From positions 18,336,354 to 18,396,353 of the forward strand of contig NC_045139.1 of assembly GCF_008831285.2 (NCBI RefSeq): 60,000 bases of DNA, given 5' to 3'. A model generated the notes under the pieces. That model was not told the origin of the DNA, ran no database searches, and was given only the letters and a program-made list of their open reading frames with translations. How positions within the stretch are numbered: position 1 is the first letter of the stretch; every line of letters begins with the position of its first letter. Below, in pieces: positions 1 through 14,500 of this stretch. Source of the stretch: Nymphaea colorata. Lineage: Eukaryota > Streptophyta > Magnoliopsida > Nymphaeales > Nymphaeaceae. A program made the translations under genes and the position numbers.

Positions 1-160
1 GTGCCTGCTATTGTCACTACATGGTTAAATGAATTTTGTTTAATTTACATAAGATGTTGTGCTATGTTTTTGCGGGATGTTCTGTTTAAGTAAAATCTGC
101 ATATCGTATGATTGCCCATCCCATGATATATTTTAACTTATTGTTTTATTGTTAATCCAG

Positions 161-1118
161 GTTAGAACGCAGAAGCCTGAAAAGGAAGAGGGTTTTGGCG
201 ACATTGAAAGTTCTTGGAGCGGTTGTTGAACAGCTCAGTAAGGAAGTATCCCCAGAAGATGCAGACAAATTAATTCCTGAAGAGGTTTGTTCTTTAAATT
301 TTCATTGGTGTAGTACTGGTTAATATTAATAATGAACTCCAAAATGCTGATCTTTTTCTTTTCTAATTATCAAGTGGAGTCTGTGTTTTTGTCTATGTGA
401 AAGCCATTATATTCCATTTCTCGTGCTCCTATTTGATTTATTTTATTCTTTTCCCTTTGCTTTCTTGGCCTTTATAACCAAAAATTCATTTTTCTCCAGT
501 TGAAAAGGGTTATGAAATCAGATGCTGCAATGTCAGAGGATCTAGTTGCTTATAACATTGTTCCATTGGATTCTCCATCTTCAACAAATATGATTGGTTC
601 TTTTCCTGAGGTAAAAGATTGTGGAAACTTGAATATTTTGTCTGGGGAACATCTTTGATTGGCTTCTTTATACCTATTGTCAGGTTAAGGCTGCTATTTC
701 AGCACTTAGATACCACAGTGGATTACCAAAGTTGCCTAATACCTTCTCTGTGCCAGCAACAAGGACTGCAGACATACTAGATTTTTTGCAGTATGTATTT
801 GGATTTCAGGTTGGTCCTGATGAAATTCTATCATCTCTGGAATTCTATCATCTCTGGTTGTGTACATCTTTGATGAGGTTATGTTACAAACATTTCAGCT
901 TTCTTTACAAGATTTAGTTTTTACCAGATTTTTCTCTTAGGTAATGTGTGGCTACAGATGTGACTGACATTTCTTGCAACATCACAGCATCGGTAGGAAA
1001 TTGGCTTCAATGTTATTTACAATGAAGTAGTATGTTATTTTCAAAAGACTTGATGTTACATAGATATAATGATATTATTTGTATTTTGAATAGGTTTGTC
1101 TAACCAAGATCTGTTGTT

Positions 1119-1149
<31 letters not shown>

Positions 1150-1510
1150 CTTTTTAAAAGCATCTATATTCCTGGGAAGGCATGCCGAAAATTAGCTTTT
1201 TGGCTGTGTCCCATGCTAAGTTTGTTGTTTCATAACCTAATTGAAAATATTTTTTTAGTATCTGTTACCAAGGCACAAAATAACTTCTCCAAAAACTCTG
1301 GTTTTCTATTATCTTTTACTGTTGATATGTCATTGTATCCCTATTTAGTTTGTATGTTCCTTAATCTGTTAGATTGTTGTTCCTCTTCCTTTTTGTAAAA
1401 TTCTTGCTTACTGTATGCAGAAAGACAATGTGGGCAATCAACGTGAGCATGTTGTTCTCCTGTTGACTAATGCACAAAGTCGTCTAGGAATTCCGGGAGA
1501 AATTGAACCA
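161..1510 (+). CDS. Callose synthase exons 1-4: N-terminal cytosolic region
   Basis: Exons 161-284, 500-610, 684-809 and 1421-1510 encode about 150 residues. Visible stretches are ERRSLKRKRVLATLKVLG, SEDLVAYNIVPLD, PATRTADILDFLQYVFGFQ and NQREHVVLLLTNAQSRLG. These match the segment of plant callose synthases between the Vta1-like N-terminus and the FKS1 domain 1. The first base completes a codon begun in an upstream exon, so the gene clearly enters from the left. Introns 1-3 are short (215, 73 and 611 bp). Intron 3 holds a short (TA)n near 1,122-1,150 and nothing else recognisable. Confidence 0.93.
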
Positions 1511-2895
1511 GTATGTGGAAATCACTTCTTTCCTTTTCCAGTAACTAGCTTTGCTATGTGCTTTCTTTGCTTGTGTGGTTGATATAATGGCATTTTAAGT
1601 TGCTAATTTTCCATTTGAAAATGAAATCTTTTATGTGTCTTAACAGAAATATTCTTAGTGACCATCTTTTGTGTTTATGTGGACAACTTATTTGTTGCAG
1701 CCGTGAGACTTGGAGAGAGAAAAATTGTTTATTCATTAACCCTAATCTCCATTATAAAGAGATTAGGGTAGAAAAGAGATTTACAGATTACATCAACCAA
1801 AAATAAAGAAATGATTAAAGTGGTCTTATAACTTTAATATTACAAAGAGTCACCTAGAAACATAAACTCTTCTAATTCAACATTATTGTTTCATTGTCTG
1901 CTAACACACCATGTGTTGGAAGAAGAAATTCATTAGTATGGCTGTGTGGTGTCAATATGCATGCCTATCTTGTGTGCAACATATGATAATCATGCTTTTT
2001 TGTTAATGTGTTCAGACACATACAGTTAGTGCAAAATGGTCCAATATTTTGTCTGAATCATAATGCCTGCAATGTTAAGTAGGAACACGAACTAAAAGAG
2101 AAAACTATTGCTATGTGGCTCTGTATTTCTAATCTGTAAACTGAGAAGTGCTTATTTTTACTGTCATATCTTTAGGTTCTTTACTATTGTCTAAGCAGTT
2201 ATATAATATATTTTGGTTTCCCTCCTTTTCACATTTCCCTTCCGCAAACCACACCTCTATAAATGATTTCATGGTTTCTGAAAACAAAAGGCTTTGCGTA
2301 AACCATAAGGTAACGTGGTTTAGTATGTTTTGGAGCTTAGTGCCTATCAAACATGATATGTCATCTTGAACTTTTTTAGTACTTCACCAGTTCCAAATTC
2401 TCTAATCAATGTTGTAAAATGCATAATGTAACCTGTACTGGTTGACATACAAAATCACAAACATGGATTGCATAAACATAATAAAATAAAAACTAGATGC
2501 TACCTAAAATATACACTTTCATTAGAAATAATCAAAACTGACCACTTAAATGTCTCCCAATATTTAAACAGTATCAAAAAATTGGTTTTCATCATTGCCA
2601 CACAAATGCGGCAAGATGGGCACAACACCCACATCGACATGATGCACTTGCTGCATCCATGAGCTTGAATCAGAGTTTTTACATAGGTTTATACACTTTG
2701 TGGACCCAGATCCAGCCATTTGCACCCCATGCCTCTTTATTGTGATCTTAGCTACTTGCTTTGAATGCTGACTTGTGATGTTAGTATATTACCACTTGCC
2801 CGTGGTGCTTCTTAGGCAATGTCACATGGATGCGGGATGCGGCAAGGTCCAAAAAAACTTCGGTGCGGCTATGGCTAGACATTATTTATTATTAT

Positions 2896-2937
<42 letters not shown>

Positions 2938-5900
2938 AAAATTTAAATAAAAATCAATAACCACTAAATATCAACAAGGATTAGATCATTAGAGTTTTAA
3001 GGATTGTTCAATCAACTGATTCAACAATTACAAAAAAAAAAATCATCATTCTTGTCTTAATATGTTCATCATTCTAAGCATTCAGTCCTTTCACTAAAAT
3101 CAATATCATCATCAGCAAAATCATCAAAAGGAATAATAGGATTAAAGAATAGAATAAAAAGACAGCAAGGCACAACAAGAGGAAAATCTGTCGGAAACAT
3201 TTTTATGAACAAAAAAAAAATGCTACAAAAAGAGAGGTAGAAACAAAAATATAGAATATCATAGTATGAGTTGATGACAAAAAAAAAAATCGTCGGAATT
3301 TAGCTGAGTTGCTGGAATGTTCAAAAGAGGGAATCGGTAGTAAATTGGGGAAATGGATAAATCAGCAAGGGGCTTTTCAATTGAATGTTGGGAATGTCTA
3401 GTTGGGGCGTGGGGATGGAAAACGCGTCGTCTACCCAGTAGGTTGGGTGGTGGCATGAAATCCGGTGGAAACAGAGTGTGAAGGGCATCAGTTGATGGGG
3501 GAGTTGAGTTGCACCTACTTGAACCAAGCGGACATCGAGGAAGCCTTGTGGCGTAGAGGGATTGGACCAGTAAGGTAGGCATCAAAAAATCGACCAAAGA
3601 GGAACGAGTGTCCGTGAGCTAGTGTTCTCTGGCGAGTTTGAGGACGCTGGAAAGAAGACAATTCATTGGAAATCTTTGTTGGGTTTTGGAAACGAGCTTC
3701 TCGTGAAGCCTAGGACCAATAGCCTTCGTCGGCCGTCGGGTAGCTGAAGGGCTTCAACGAAGCCCTAATACGAGAGAATAAAACCCTTGCTCGACAAGGG
3801 TTTATGATTTTCAAGTTTAAAAAATTCATTAAAAAAGGACATATTTGTCCCTTGCATGTCCTGACCGCACCCAGCTTGTTGTTGACCCGAGTCATGTGCG
3901 CCTCCAACGTGCCATCTTTTACAACAGGTGCGGCAGGCCGCACTGGACATGCGTTAACTGTGTCCAGTGCTATGTCAGGCCGCACCCATCTGCGCACCCG
4001 CTTCAGTGCGGGTGCGCGGCCTGGTAGCCGAATGATTGTGATATAGTTCTTAGGTGCCTTTTGATATTAGCACACTTGATAAGTGTTTGACTGATGCATA
4101 TCTTGTGTGCCTTTGCTTTCATTTCTAGCGGAAGTGTTGTTTAAGACATTCAGCTGCATGTTCTTATAGCAATTAAAATGCTCAGGTTGCTTTTGGTTTC
4201 TTTCTTGCATTATCTTATCATCAACTGTAGGTTCTTTCTCTTTTAAAGGTGCACCCTCTTTGTTGTAACTTTTTGCTTTATTTGTTAATGTGTTAGAAAC
4301 ATCTAATTACTTGTGTGCCTGCCATGGCAATTAATATCTAATTAAAGGTTAATGAATTCTTTTATTAGATGGCAGTTTTTACTTGGTGTTGATTTATAAT
4401 CACTAGTTTTTCGACTTTCAATTACACTACTCTGCAAGGACACAACATGTGCTTTTTGCATACTTCTGGGAGCACATAAGTGGTTCTGATAGAGTGTTAT
4501 TTTCTCCCTTTGTGCAGAAATTGGATGAGGCTGCTATTGACAAGGTCTTCACAAAGTCACTTCAAAACTACATGAATTGGTGCAACTATTTGGGTATTCA
4601 TCCTGCATGGAACAAGTATGGAAGTTTAAGCTGTTCTATGTTATTGCATAAAGCACTGATTCATGTGTAAATGATAAATCTTTGTCCTGTTTTGTAGTCT
4701 GGATCTCAACAAGGAGAAGAAGATAACACTGATTTCCTTGTACTTCTTGATCTGGGGGGAAGCTGCAAACATCAGATTCTTGCCTGAGTGCTTATGTTAC
4801 ATTTTTCATCATGTATGTAAGCCATTTCTTCGATGCCCATTTTTTCTGCAACAAAATTTATTTTATGAGATAAAATGGTTTCCTTTTACTTTTTCATCTG
4901 GGTTATGTGGCAAAACCAGATTCATGCTTAATCGCTTGTTTTACTTTTTTCATCATGTTTGGTGCCATTCTCTTGATATCTATTTCATCTGACATGAACT
5001 TTTATCGTACAAAAGATCATATATCCATGCTTATGCTGAATGGTTGCTTGATGGACATTCGATTCACCATCTGTGGTATGTGCTCCTTCAACGTATGGTG
5101 AAATCAATCAAAATGTCTACAGGATGCTCCACGTTGAGTGGACCACCTGTTCCACCGAAGACACAAAAGTCCTCTTCTAGGGGCTGCTTTTGTTCTTCCT
5201 ATTCCTGGGATGCCAGAAACAGATCCTGTTCCTGGCATCCTCCCTAGGAGTGGGAAATCTAATGTTTTCTTTGAGGTATCTAGTGGCCTGGATCTGAGTG
5301 AAATTAGTTCTCATCATACCTATTTTACTTAAGAACATGATTATTGTGGTGCACGCACGTGCACCCTTTATGGCTTTTAATGTTTGTAATTATAATGAAT
5401 GATTGTGGTATTCTATGCCTGGAGGACCACTTCTGTTGCATGTGTGATGTATATTTTAAGTTCCTCTGAGTGTGTGGGTACTTTGTACATATATCTTGTT
5501 GTTAATTTAATCATATATTTTATTTTAACAATACACCTGTGTTTTTACTTTCTTTCAATCAATGATAAATGAGAATACTCCTTCCATTGGAAAATTAGAA
5601 GATGTGCTTGCTTCTAGTTTGAATATGTGCTAAAAGTCAATGTATAGAAAAAGTTTTCGTTCTTTATCTGTCACACTTCAGTGTGGTGTAAGAATCCTAC
5701 TTAGATAACCTTTCTTTGATTTGTTGAGAGCCATACTGCAGCAGTTCATCCAACACTCGGTTCAATGGACATGACAATCAAAATTGTTGCGACTTGCATT
5801 CTTTCCTGTGTCTTGTCTTGAAATGCAAGAGAACTCCTGCTTTTGGCCCCTATCTTATGCTTATGCATTAAAGAAAATGACAGTTAATTCGTGGTTGTCC

Positions 5901-6590
5901 TAGCTAGGTTGTCAAAAGCAAGCTTGTCTGTCTAATGACCAATCCTAGGTTCCTCCTGATCCTCTCTTTTTTAGTTTTAAAATCATTAATTTAATTAGGT
6001 CATTTGTCTTAAATGCTTTCGTGTTTCTGTTGTTTTTTATTTTCTAAATTTAGTTTACAGGTCCTATGTTGAGCTGTCTGAAACTTTCTATGGTCTGGAC
6101 TAGGACAACTATTCTGTTCTGGGCATTTATAGTACTTTTGTCTGTGTAGTGGTCGGGGCAACCAGTTAGTTGACAAAAGCAAGTTCCACCAGTTAGGTGC
6201 TTAGTGGTTAGGTGATCACATGCTAGCAACATTCTGGTTCGAATGGTAATAGCTTTCCTTATAAGCCGTTAAAGTCAGACATAAACTGTTAGTTACAATT
6301 CTAGATGGCTATTTAGGGGACATGAGGTCAGCTTCCAGCTAGCAATGTCCTTCTTGGCAAATTATTTTTGAAAAATGTTGTTTTTCTTTAATTTTGAGGG
6401 AAGCTTATGTTATGTGCCATTTCTCGACCTCTCACTTCTCATATGGCTTAACTGAACAATGGGATGAACACAGAATGCTGTCAGCTGTCATAGATTTTAC
6501 AAGGATATGCGGTCTCCCTTGGATGGTCCATGTCACAAGAGTGCGGGATGTGGCAAGTTCCAAAAAAAAAAGGGTGCGGGTGCGGCAAGA

Positions 6591-6639
<49 letters not shown>

Positions 6640-9600
6640 ATCTATTATATAAGTAATTTTATTTGTCTACATTTAAAATTTTTTTTGGCCAAGGTTACTT
6701 AATCCCATACAAAATTCAAAGTTTTATTAAATAAAATAGCGGAGGAGAGAGAGAAGAGAGAAAAAGGAAGAAGGAAAGATTGGAGAAGGAAAAAAATGAA
6801 AAAAAAAGAGAAAAGAAGAACGGGTGCGGTTAGCAGCACCCGATTTGGTTTGACAGAGTCAGGTCCCGTGTCTACCGCACCCGAGTCGATGCGGGTGCGC
6901 CACCATATTTGCGCACCCCGTGTGACTTAGATGACTGTCTGGGTGGAATTCTTTGTGGATCATGCTGGAACTGGCTGCCGTCTTCATAAATGACTTAATT
7001 GCTCTAAGGAGGTTATCAAAGTACCCAATTTTGCAATATAAGTTGCATTTTACTAAGTCATCCACGAGTCATAATGTCTGTGGGGTCGGATCTATAAAGC
7101 ATCCAAATGATTGACTTCTAATAGCAATAGTGTTCACTGGATGGTAGGATGTTATTATTAGCTCCACATTTAAGTTCATGTGTTTTTGAATGTAATTCCT
7201 AAGTTCCTAACAATCTTTTGATTGTAATTGTGTAGATGGTAAGAGAGATGGAAGAGATGTTGCGGCAGCATGTGGCACAACCAGCCCACAGTTGCTCTTC
7301 TTCTAGTGGTGTTTCATTCCTTGACCAAATAATTTCTCCGCTTTATGAAGTTATTGCTGCGGTAAAATTTTTAATCCTTTTTATCGAGCTTAAAGGGTGT
7401 TAGTTTCTGTCCAATGGTAGACTAGTTATTTACATTATAAAACTAAAGCGACTCTGGCTGAAAGCTAGAGAAGTGGGTAACCAGCTGTTAGTTGTTACTG
7501 TCTGCTGACTTGCCCAGATTGGTCAAGTTTATTTAATAAGTGAAGAGACAGAAGCTTGGAATAGGAAATAAAAGAAAGAAAAGGGAGTGTCTAGGAAACC
7601 CTGTTCTCTCTGCTCTTGCCCTGTAATGCATGGTCAGCTGGTCTGTCCTTCCTTGCCCCTTTGTGTTGATGCTGGCTGGTTTTCCAGATGAGGTAGAGAA
7701 GGGGCTACAAAATTTCTGCTTCGTCCTTTCTGAAATTTGTACTTCAAGTATTTTGCTTGTTCTGGGCAATCAGCACGAACCAGGCAAACGGGCTGGGCAA
7801 TCGATAATAACCATACATTCCTTCGATCACTTTATTGCCATTCAAGTTAATGGTTTCCTTACCCTGTCTCTTGACTGCACAGGAGGCTCGAAACAATAAC
7901 AATGGTAAAGCACCTCATTCTGCATGGCGGAATTATGATGACTTCAATGAGTACTTTTGGTATGTTGTATTACATGTTTGACAATTCTCAATATCAGAAG
8001 TTCATTTCAGCATTTACCTATTTTATAAGGTTTCCAGGTCACTTAATTGCTTCGAACTTAGTTGGCCGTGGCGCAATACCTCATCATTCTTCTCGAGGCC
8101 CCAAGGGAAGTCCAAGGTTGTGGTTTCCCTTTTTAAGTCTATATTTCAGCTGCTTGCTTATTAGCACTCAGTAGAATGCTAACCATGCAACTCCATCTAT
8201 TTCAAAATATGTAGAATGACAGATTGAAAATTAAAATGCTTTGTAATGTTGGACAATAATACAAAAGGTGCCTATTTCAACATACTGTTGAAAAGACATA
8301 ATTTTTTTGCCATTGATCAAAGAGGCCTTTTGTGAATTGAAAAGCGCTTTTTTTAATAAATTATTAGCTCATTCATTTCTTTTTGTTTACTATTTTGGCT
8401 ATACTCATCAGTGTTAATGCATATTTACCTAATCCAAATTAGTTAATCATGAATTTAGGTAATGTCTGAATTGGTCTGGTGCATTTATGTAATCATGTCA
8501 GAATACTGGGTAGTGGGTCCTCTTCTGGGTTATGGCACATGGGCACAGCTAAAAGTGCAGGACACTTCTTGGACATGGTCAAAGCCATGTATGAGGCAGC
8601 TAATGCACCCAATGCTGTTTTATATCCAGTTTTGGACTACACCAACTTTGACCCATTCCAATCTTGCCTGTTCCGCAAAACCAATAAAACCTGTTTGTAT
8701 TATTTCCATTTGGTAAATGTTGCTGCCATTTTATTCTCTTAAAACCTTTTGACTGTGAATGTGTGTGACAGACCGATGTGCAAATGTGCGCACACATATA
8801 CTCGCACACTCTTGAAACTAGTTTGATGTTTGTATTTCTTGTTCTTTTAGTTACATAATGTTTCTTATGGCACAACGAAGGTGTTTATGTTATTGGTGAC
8901 TCACCTGAGAAACTGCTGGTTTATAAGCTCATAATTGATTGCAGTTGGCTTGAGCTTTGAAAAATAACAGAAGATGTTTTTTCTACTTCTGCATCAGAAA
9001 AAATTCAAAAGAAATAGCTGCTTCTAAGGGATTAGACTGGTGATCATATATGTGCTATCTCTCCTGGGAAGCGGGAAGGCTTTATTAGCCATTTTTGGCC
9101 AGATGCATACTTGGATCTGAAGCAAGTTTTGAGTTTTTGAATCAGGAAAGCCTAATAGTCAACTGCCTAATGGCTTTCTTTCTTTCTTTGATCTCTTTTT
9201 CCAATTGTGTTTGTATACATTATGGGTTGCTGGGTTGGGGTAGTAGAAGAACAAGTGGATGTCTTTCTGGTTTGATTGCATCTCATGTGTCATGCATGCT
9301 CTCCTTTCATTTTGCTACAACCCATAAGGTTGTATCATAGATTTCCTGTATCCTCTTTTTTGTGTTTTATTTTCTCCCATAATTACATTCTGGTTGCTTG
9401 ACTGATATGGTTGACAGAGGGTCTGCTTACCCAGTGGAAGTCATCACAGGGGCAAAACGTCTTTTGTTGAACATCGGACATTTCTGCATCTTTACCATAG
9501 TTTTGACCGTTTATGGATCTTTCTCGTCATGATGTTCCAGGTTGGTGCTTTTTATCCATCTTGTTTCCTGTTTCATCTTAAGTGCCTCCTATGTTTATTG

Positions 9601-11504
9601 GCAAATATGAGGTGTTTTTGCGCATATAGGAGAATATTTTTTGAGTTTGAACGGGATGCAGCCTATCCATATAAACCTAAACTTTTGGCTGGTGTAAACC
9701 TTTTTACTTGATTTTTTCTGGCACTTCCTGAGTGTCCTGACGGCTTAATCGAATGGTATGCCCTGCCAAATTGGTCATCTTGAAGGTTTTATTTTGTCAA
9801 CCTGTCTGACAAGCTGGTGAACATGTCTAAAGGATGTGACTAACCAGTTATTCATTTTTTTTCCTTTTATGTCTTCCTTTTGAATTGTGGGTGATATATA
9901 GCCATTAAATAAAAGATAGAGGATAAAATTATTTTATATTGGATGCATCATGGTCAGTCTAATTCATTTAAAGTCTATTCAACTTTTATGAAAATCATTG
10001 GTTTGTCACGTTTGGAGTCACACATTTCTATGTGGTACAACTGCAAATTTGGCATAGTTTGCATTTTATTTCCCTTGTTGTTGGTGCAGTTTCTCTGTTT
10101 GTCCCTGTGAAGTGTGAACACCTGCAGTCTTTTGTGTACTTTTCCATTTTTTAACTAGTTTCCTCATGACAGCGATAATGATTTTGGCTACATGAGCTCT
10201 TGCATGTCGACATTGAAGTTGCCATTTCTAATCTTGTTTGCATTTTCGTTCTTTATTTACACTCCGATGATTGTAACTGTTTTCAGTTGCCATTTCTAAT
10301 GCTTCATCTCTTCTGTCCACATACTTTTACTGAAAAAGTTGCAAAATCTGGTCTTAGTATGTAGTATTTATTTCTTCTGCAAGCCTCATTCATTAGTTAA
10401 CTTACTATGAGCTTGTTATCTATTTGATGCTTAAGGCCAATTTCATATTATGCGTGCAGGGGCTGGCTATCCTTGCTTTCAACAAAGGAAAGTTCAATTC
10501 AAAGACCGTACATGAGCTACTAAGTTTAGGTCCAACTTTTGTAATAATGAAGTTTTTTGAGAGTAAGTTTACATGTACTGCTTGGAACTTTTTGGCGTTG
10601 TTTCTTGATGTCATTTAGGAGGAGGAGTGGGCACAAGGAGTAGGCCATGATTTTACATCATCTGTTTGCTTTTAATCATGTAGGTGTACTGGACATTGTC
10701 ATGATGTATGGGGCATATTCAACAACTCGTCGTTTAGCTGTGATGAGAATCGTTCTCCGTTTTCTTTGGTTCGGTGTTGCTTCAGCATTTGTATCATATC
10801 TTTATGTGTGAGTTTTTCGTGTTGCTGTTTCTTTTTTAATCTGAAAGGCTTCTCACTTTGATGTCGTTGCACCTACTGTTTTATGTTTATTTATCCTCTG
10901 TTGAATCATGTAGCCATAGATTGTCAAATCTAAACTATGATAGTGATAACAATGCAGGAAAGGATTTCAGAATCCAAAGTCTGTTTTCTACAAGACCTAC
11001 ATCTTTGTTCTAATTGCATATGCAAGTGTCCAGCTGGCCTTTAGCCTGCTCTTGCGCATTCCAGCTTTTCATAAGCTTACAAACCGATGTGATCAATGGC
11101 CTGTTATGCGATTTATCAAGTGGATGCATCAGGTTTGATTTCTTCATTGTTCTTCCCGTTGTATTTTCTATGGATTCTATTCATTTATGGTTGTTCCTAA
11201 CAGCTGTTCTTTTCTGATTTAAGGAAAGGCATTATGTTGGACGAGAAATGTATGAGCGACCAATTGACTTTATCAAGTAAGTGTAGATTTTCCTGTGGAA
11301 ATATCTTTGTCTTGTACTCCAACTTGGAATACTGTTTTAGTTTGATTTTGTGTATATGAAGGTTTTTTAGGTGCCCATGGCTACGGTGGTTCTCTTAGCA
11401 GTTGTTTTGGCTTATTGCAATAGTGTTGTGCTTCACAATGGCTATGTCACATAGGTACGAGTACTGGCCATTTAAGAAAAAAAAACTTGGGTACTGGGGT
11501 ACGA

Positions 11505-11559
<55 letters not shown>

Positions 11560-14500
11560 TGATGAAGAAGATACTAATGAACAAACTTTAATGTAACAAA
11601 TATACTAAGAGTTCAAAAAAAAGAAAAGAAAAGAAAAAAACCCTAATTTTCGGACAAAAATGGACTTGGTTAACATTAAGCGAGTCAAAAAAAAAAAAAG
11701 TGGATATAGTCCTGGGTATGTTGATCGTACTCGGGACGTACCATGGGCATACCAGTACCAGTACCGATGTCGTACCCATATGGGTATGGATACTGCTCTA
11801 TGAAAGCAATACCTGTGTGACTTACCTCAATGATTATTTTCCAAAAAAATATTTTTCAGATCTTTGATCATGTGCTCTACAGGGTGCATGTGGTTGTGCA
11901 TAGATGCTTGCTAGATCATTTTAGACAATGCAAAAATAGATGAAGAAAAAAACTTTCCATCATGAATATGTGCTTCAATAGGTAAGCGTGTCAGCTAGTA
12001 CCTTTGAGTTTTGAATCTTTGATGTCTGAGCTTCTATTTTTAAACCCGAATTTATAAACTTATAATGCATTCTTTAGATGATTGTTTTGGATTCATCCAA
12101 TAAATTGCACTGGGACCCAGGGGTTATGGTTGGACTTCGTCAAGTAATGAATACTTATCTTAGGTTTGTATCAGACTACCATACAACCAAAAGAGAAAAT
12201 TCTAGACTAAGGAGGAGGAAGACAAATAAGACACAGTTTGATCTTCTTTTTGACTTTTTTTTTGTCCTTGGTGTTTCTAGCTTGCTTCTGTTGCATAAAT
12301 GTTTCGGTTTTGAGAATGCTTCCATTCTGATTCCTGATAGTGATGGCATTTCATTTTTTTGAAGCCCAATTGCGTGCAATTGGAAAGTACATTTTCCTTG
12401 TAGTCTTTTGGTTGTTAGGCACATTGGACTGGATGAATCCTTTTGGCTGTTGTGAAGTCTGACTCTTTACTGTGTGAACTGGCACATAGTCCCATGAACA
12501 GGGTGCTCATGTTTTTTGATATTGATAAAATGCAGATATGTGATTTTCTGGCTTTGCGTATTTGGAGCAAAATTCTCATTTGCCTATTTCCTCCAGGAAA
12601 GTAAAAGAAGATACCAATTGCTAACTGGTTGGTGATGGTTCTTCTGTTGATGTTTCTTCTTTCTGACTGTTTGCTTTCCAACATATGCAGATAAGGCCAT
12701 TGGTCAGTCCTACGAAAGTTATTATAAATCTCAATGGGCTAGAGTATTCATGGCATGATCTTGTATCAAAACGTGAGTTTTTGCTGCCTTTGTCTAGTCA
12801 TAAAATACTTTCGAAGGATGAAACTAGGAAAGTAAAATGTTATTGTGGCTTGCATAAGCTCACAGGCCTAACAACAATGGAAACAATGCATCAGTTATGC
12901 CAATGTTGAAGATTGCTGCTCTTTTGCTGAATCCTTTCCTGCAGGCCTCATGATATGATAGTTCATCACTGATGCTGTTTCTGTTACTTTCTGCTGCTAA
13001 GCTGGCCAATTTCTCTCTGATTAATTTATTATTGTATAAGTATTTTGTTCCACATACAGGATCACTCTAAGTGCTTCTCAATTTGGCTATATTTGAATAA
13101 TTTTGGGAGATAGTTCACACTAAATTCATACTTTGTAAACACCAGAAGATTTCGTTTTCCTTTTCTGATGGTTACATTTCTTGACGATTTTTGGCAAGTG
13201 CTGGAGTTTTTTGATTATTATAAACCTGAGCATTTTGTACTTTGGTATTCTTTTGCCTTTAAGAAACTTTTTGTTAAATTTTTTTTTTTTGACAATGGAC
13301 TTCAATTAGCTTGTGAACCTCTGGCATTCTATGGCATGTGGGGATGCATGGATACAATCAAATTGTAAAACTAACCGATCATGATCAAAGACGGCACTAT
13401 TAATTTCATATATTGGCTTTCCTGTTGTTTCCAGAGTTATACTGTGTAGGAACCAGTGTTTGTGCGCTTCTCTGGCTGGCTACGTTGCCATTGCTTAGCA
13501 TGTTTATTAGCTAAGCTACCAAGTCATACTATCATTTTTGTTCTCTAGGACTTTTTATCTTTTAGATTCCTTCTAGCTTATGTCACCTGGGTGCGGGCTA
13601 TGTTGTCAAGGAGCCCAGGCAGCACCGCCTAATGCCTAGGCAGGACTAGGTGCGCCTAATGCCTAGGCACGTGTAGCGATCAATTTTTTTTCTTTGTTTT
13701 TCTTAGTTACGCGAACCACTATATAATAAAATTATGTACTTACTGACTGAACTGTAAGCTTCTCTTCCAAGTTAAACTTGAAAAACTGTTCCGTTCTGTT
13801 CTAATTGAATGATTACACTTTGTAAGTAAAGCCAAAAAAGTAAAACATGAAAAACTATTCTGTTCTTGTTTACATGACAGACTAACAGTACATTTCCAGC
13901 TTGTTTACTTGAAAACTGTGCTGTTCTGTGCTAGCTGATGCCTTAGTTTGATACACAACAAGAAGACACGTCATTCTTGTTTACATACTGGACACAATGC
14001 TTGCATTCCTTATAGACTATTTCAGTTATAGACCTTGTAGACTATTATATTTGAATCATTTCAAACAAAAAATGTATAAAATCAGTAGATATAATGTACA
14101 TTACAAGTTTACAACAGATTGTACGTATAACATATAATATACATTATAATAGATTCAACTGCAGATGGAACCACTTTAAAAATTGCTTCAGATTGTACTA
14201 GTATACATATATAACACATTAATATACAATACCTAAATATACATTATTTTAGATTGTACATATATTATACATTATAATAGATTGTACATAGTATAGATAC
14301 AATAAAATCACAGGTATATACCTTCCCATGGACTAGGCGTGCTGGCGCACCCATGCGCCAGCACCACACCCATCGCTTGAGTGATGGACTTAGGCGATGG
14401 GTGTAGACTGGCGCCTAGGCGACCCCTTAACAACATAGGGTGCAGGTATGGTACAGGTTTGGGTATGGCGGTGCGGGTTCAAATGCGGCAATTTTGAAAA

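Noticed and set aside
732-917. Start of a separate small gene at the ATG-like position near 732
   Set aside because: It is exon 3 of the callose synthase (684-809) read on into intron 3.
3259-3597. 112-codon minus-strand frame
   Set aside because: It is inside the 2,817-4,046 element, Pro/His/Leu-rich without domain character, and other frames over it are also open.
12597-12604. Use of the GT at 12,601 as donor of intron 15
   Set aside because: It adds four bases and breaks the frame, and no nearby acceptor restores it.
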